IMG/VR virus record: IMGVR_UViG_3300006793_000329
Location: 1-21,913 of that record
Length of the DNA stretch: 21,913 nucleotides
From: a virus
Direction: 5' to 3' (one strand)
The notes below the pieces were generated by a model. The model was not told where the DNA came from. It worked only from the letters and a program-made list of their open reading frames with translations, and did not search any database. The translations under genes and the position numbers were made by a program. Within the stretch, counting starts at the first letter, position 1; the number at the start of each line of letters is the position of its first letter. Positions 20,070 to 21,913 of this stretch are shown here, in pieces.

Positions 20070-20581
20070 TCTGCTACAACAACTGCGGTGTATGAGCCAC
20101 TCGGAAATGCTTTTTGTTGTCCACCACCATATGTAGCAACAGAAGAAACACTAAACCAAGTTGTTCCTGCGTGTGTTAAATTGTAAATTCGCATTGCTCC
20201 ACCATCTGAAGTTGTTGATGCTGATTGATAGCCACTCATATCATTTACAGAAGTTTGGTCAACTGCTACTGCTCCTGTCCATACAACTGTGTCTCCTAAA
20301 CTTGGACTAGAACTAAAAGAAGTAGGATAACTTATTTGCGCTTTGTATGCGTTTGCTAAAGAAGTGTCAATACGCACTATAGGTACTTGCCCTGCACTAG
20401 CAGGTAAGGTAGTTAATGTGTATGCGTTAGGGTTTCCGTAGTAACCTACTGTATCAGTATTAACTGTACATCTTGATTCTACATTACCATTAATGTTAGT
20501 GTTTGCTTCAACACCACCAAATTTCCAAAGCGTACATCCATTTAAAAGAATTACTAAACTGATTGCTATTATTTTTTTCAT
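20054..20581 (-). CDS. Lipoprotein with pilin-like beta domain, 175 aa
   Basis: Signal sequence IIAISLVILLNGC has a lipobox (LNGC16) for lipid attachment. The rest is beta-rich, Ser/Thr/Gly/Ala-dominated: ESRCTVNTDTVGYYGNP, GQVPIVRIDTSLANAYKAQISYP, a central DTVVWTGAVAVDQ and the C-terminal SGSYTAVVVAECIAQ. The terminal alternating strand and paired Cys are like fimbrial/SCPU adhesins. SD AGGAG overlaps the upstream stop (ATGA). Surface-exposed adhesin or exclusion lipoprotein is inferred, not shown. Confidence 0.6.
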   Translation of the reverse strand: MKKIIAISLVILLNGCTLWKFGGVEANTNINGNVESRCTVNTDTVGYYGNPNAYTLTTLPASAGQVPIVRIDTSLANAYKAQISYPTSFSSSPSLGDTVVWTGAVAVDQTSVNDMSGYQSASTTSDGGAMRIYNLTHAGTTWFSVSSVATYGGGQQKAFPSGSYTAVVVAECIAQ

Positions 20582-21456
20582 TTGTATTGCTCCTCTACCA
20601 TTTGATTCATTAAACTGTCTTGCGACAAACTTTTAAAGACAAGTCTATTATCCACTATATCTTTATCTTGTAATGTAATTGTGTCTTTGTATGTAGTGCT
20701 TGGAATGTTTGCAACATAATAATCATTAATATTTGTAGCTTTGTTTATAATTTGTAGAAGAACAGATTGACTTATTTCACTTGCAATAGTTAAAGCATTA
20801 CTACTAGAAGCTAAAGCAATTTCTAAACGGTCTTTTTCTTCATCTTCTTCATTAGACTCATTATTTTTATCTTCGTCATCTATTAATTCTCTGTTTGTTT
20901 CTTCCATAGCTTTAGCAACATACTCATCATCAAGAGCATCATATATTTCTATCTTTGGAATTTTTGGCATAGGCGGTATATATCCTGCACAATTTTCATT
21001 ATTTTGTGGGTTTCTACATTCATCCCATCTGTACATATACAAGATTGTTACATCTTCGATACTACCTTTACCTGTACTTTTAATTCTTCCATCACCAAAC
21101 TGCTCAATCGGTGTATAAGGCAAAGAAATAATATTTTGTATTTTCATTCCATGTTTGCCATTCCAATCATGTTCTTCTTGGAAAACATAACCACCACCAA
21201 CTTTATCATTTTCAATAGTAACAGTAAAATCATCAACAACATTTTTAACTGCTGTGTAATTGTAAAGTACACCGCTTATGTCTAAACCTTCTTCCGCACT
21301 TATACCTAAAGTGGCTGTGTTCATTTGCCAAGTATTGCCATAAATAGCGGTGTTACTCGTGTAGCCAAAATTGTAGCTAAAAGAGGAATAAGGCAGTAGC
21401 AATAGCACCCATAATGCCAAGAGCCTTGTCACGCTTTTCTTGTGTACTAATTTCAT
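20578..21456 (-). CDS. Secreted protein, 292 aa, unknown
   Basis: Start at the ATG with GGAAG (21456). Signal peptide: MKLVHKKSVTRLLALWVLLLLPYSSFS|YN. The mature part opens with a beta domain (about 30-145) containing DISGVLYNYTAV, DFTVTIENDKVGGGYVFQEEHDWNGKHGMK and one Cys pair (DEC-NENC). A linker (PPMPKIPKIE) leads to an acidic low-complexity helix (NESNEEDEEKDR) and an exposed helical end. No family recognised; likely periplasmic or surface. Coupled by ATGA to the lipoprotein gene. Confidence 0.65.
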   Translation of the reverse strand: MKLVHKKSVTRLLALWVLLLLPYSSFSYNFGYTSNTAIYGNTWQMNTATLGISAEEGLDISGVLYNYTAVKNVVDDFTVTIENDKVGGGYVFQEEHDWNGKHGMKIQNIISLPYTPIEQFGDGRIKSTGKGSIEDVTILYMYRWDECRNPQNNENCAGYIPPMPKIPKIEIYDALDDEYVAKAMEETNRELIDDEDKNNESNEEDEEKDRLEIALASSSNALTIASEISQSVLLQIINKATNINDYYVANIPSTTYKDTITLQDKDIVDNRLVFKSLSQDSLMNQMVEEQYK

Positions 21457-21913
21457 GTTCTTCCTTTGGTTTTGGTATTGATTCAGTTCTAACTGCCCAT
21501 TGTCGTTTAGCTTGGTCACCAATTAAACCATTAATTGGGCATGGAGTACCTGCATCCATCATAGCTTCCCAAACATCTGGGTCTTGACACATTACGCTTA
21601 CTGCCGCAACTTTCATTCCAAACATGTACAGCTTTTGTGCTTTTTTTAGTCGTAAACAATTTTCTTCTGTGTATGTCGTTCCTACAGAAATACCTAAAAT
21701 TTGCGTTTGTACTGACCCACTAGAAGAAATCGTACATAAATCTGAGTTACTACCGCCAAATTGTGGTGCTATTGCACTAGGCGGTGGACTTTTTATTGTA
21801 GTTGTCTGTTCGCCTGTCGTTGTAACAACGCTTGTTGAATCTGTAACAATTGGATCTGCACGAAGTGAAGAAAAAGAAATACACCAAAACGCAAATACAA
21901 TTAAACCTGCTAT
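21377..21913 (-). CDS. Secreted Cys-containing protein, 5' end outside window
   Basis: Open from the right edge (178 codons visible, start missing). A signal-peptide end AGLIVFAFWCISFSSLRA is followed by DPIVTDSTSVVTTTG, IKSPPPSAIAPQFGGSNSDLCTIS (Cys), ISVGTTYTEENCLRLKKAQKLYMFGMKVAAVSVMCQDPDVWEAM-AGTPCP and a basic tail ending in a hydrophobic ALGIMGAIATALFLF. The SPPPSAIAP-C-...NC.RLK.A..L...GMKVAAV...CQDP.VW.AM..AGTPCP pattern resembles a marine-phage family I recall, function unknown. Four conserved-looking Cys suggest periplasmic disulfides. Alternative: a tail-associated component. Confidence 0.65.
   Translation of the reverse strand: MAGLIVFAFWCISFSSLRADPIVTDSTSVVTTTGEQTTTIKSPPPSAIAPQFGGSNSDLCTISSSGSVQTQILGISVGTTYTEENCLRLKKAQKLYMFGMKVAAVSVMCQDPDVWEAMMDAGTPCPINGLIGDQAKRQWAVRTESIPKPKEEHEISTQEKRDKALGIMGAIATALFLF

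Noticed and set aside
1-21913. tRNA genes, CRISPR arrays or insertion sequences
   Set aside because: No cloverleaf, regularly spaced repeats or transposase was seen in any frame; a tool search could still find a tRNA.

Overview
The window is a compact, AT-rich segment of a tailed double-stranded DNA phage. A siphovirus-like head and neck is suggested by a PBSX-type large terminase, a DUF4055-type portal, an SPP1 gp7/Mu F-like minor head protein, an HK97-fold-type capsid, and gp10-like and tail-terminator-like neck proteins. No integrase is visible. Several exported-protein families at the right end resemble ones I associate with marine phages, so a marine Gram-negative host (lipobox, periplasmic signal peptides) is my inference. 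I could not run a search. Nearly all genes lie on the minus strand and overlap by ATGA/TAATG junctions, so transcription runs right to left.

Layout in transcription order: (a) 21913-17989, a cassette of exported and membrane proteins: a secreted protein cut by the window edge, a secreted 292-aa protein, a pilin-like lipoprotein, a PapD-like small protein, another secreted protein, a TM/coiled-coil protein, a 20-aa basic peptide, an XhlA-like protein, a 34-aa TM peptide and a holin-like protein. (b) 17648-17992, the only plus-strand gene, a VRR-NUC nuclease that looks leaderless. (c) 17600-14004, early and replication genes: small unknowns, DUF2958, a small XRE-type regulator, a replisome-organiser-like protein with iteron-like repeats inside the gene, DUF1367 and a Ref-like HNH nuclease. 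(d) 14007-11435, recombination genes: a winged-helix protein, ERF annealase, an ankyrin-like protein and an SSB-tailed protein. (e) 11424-8381, an IbrB/IbrA-like pair (ParB-like plus PAPS-reductase-like), a GNAT, an HNH protein and a second ParB-like protein. (f) 8384-1, packaging and head genes: TerS, TerL, portal, minor head, scaffold, capsid, head completion and tail terminator. A three-gene moron with its own promoter and terminator (4318-3465) is inserted between minor head protein and scaffold.

The most striking structure is a dispersed promoter module seen four times (at about 17600, 16980, 14007 and 4318). Each copy has a sigma70-type promoter with the shared core GGCGTATAMT. An inverted repeat of about 20 bp begins exactly where the transcript should start, and three copies also share an ACCAAAA leader before the Shine-Dalgarno (SD). 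The repeat arms differ in sequence but stay complementary, which fits either a common operator or a 5'-terminal mRNA hairpin. The sequence also shows strong GATC avoidance: by my reading there are 13 sites, all RGATCY, and Asp codons before C are almost always GAC.
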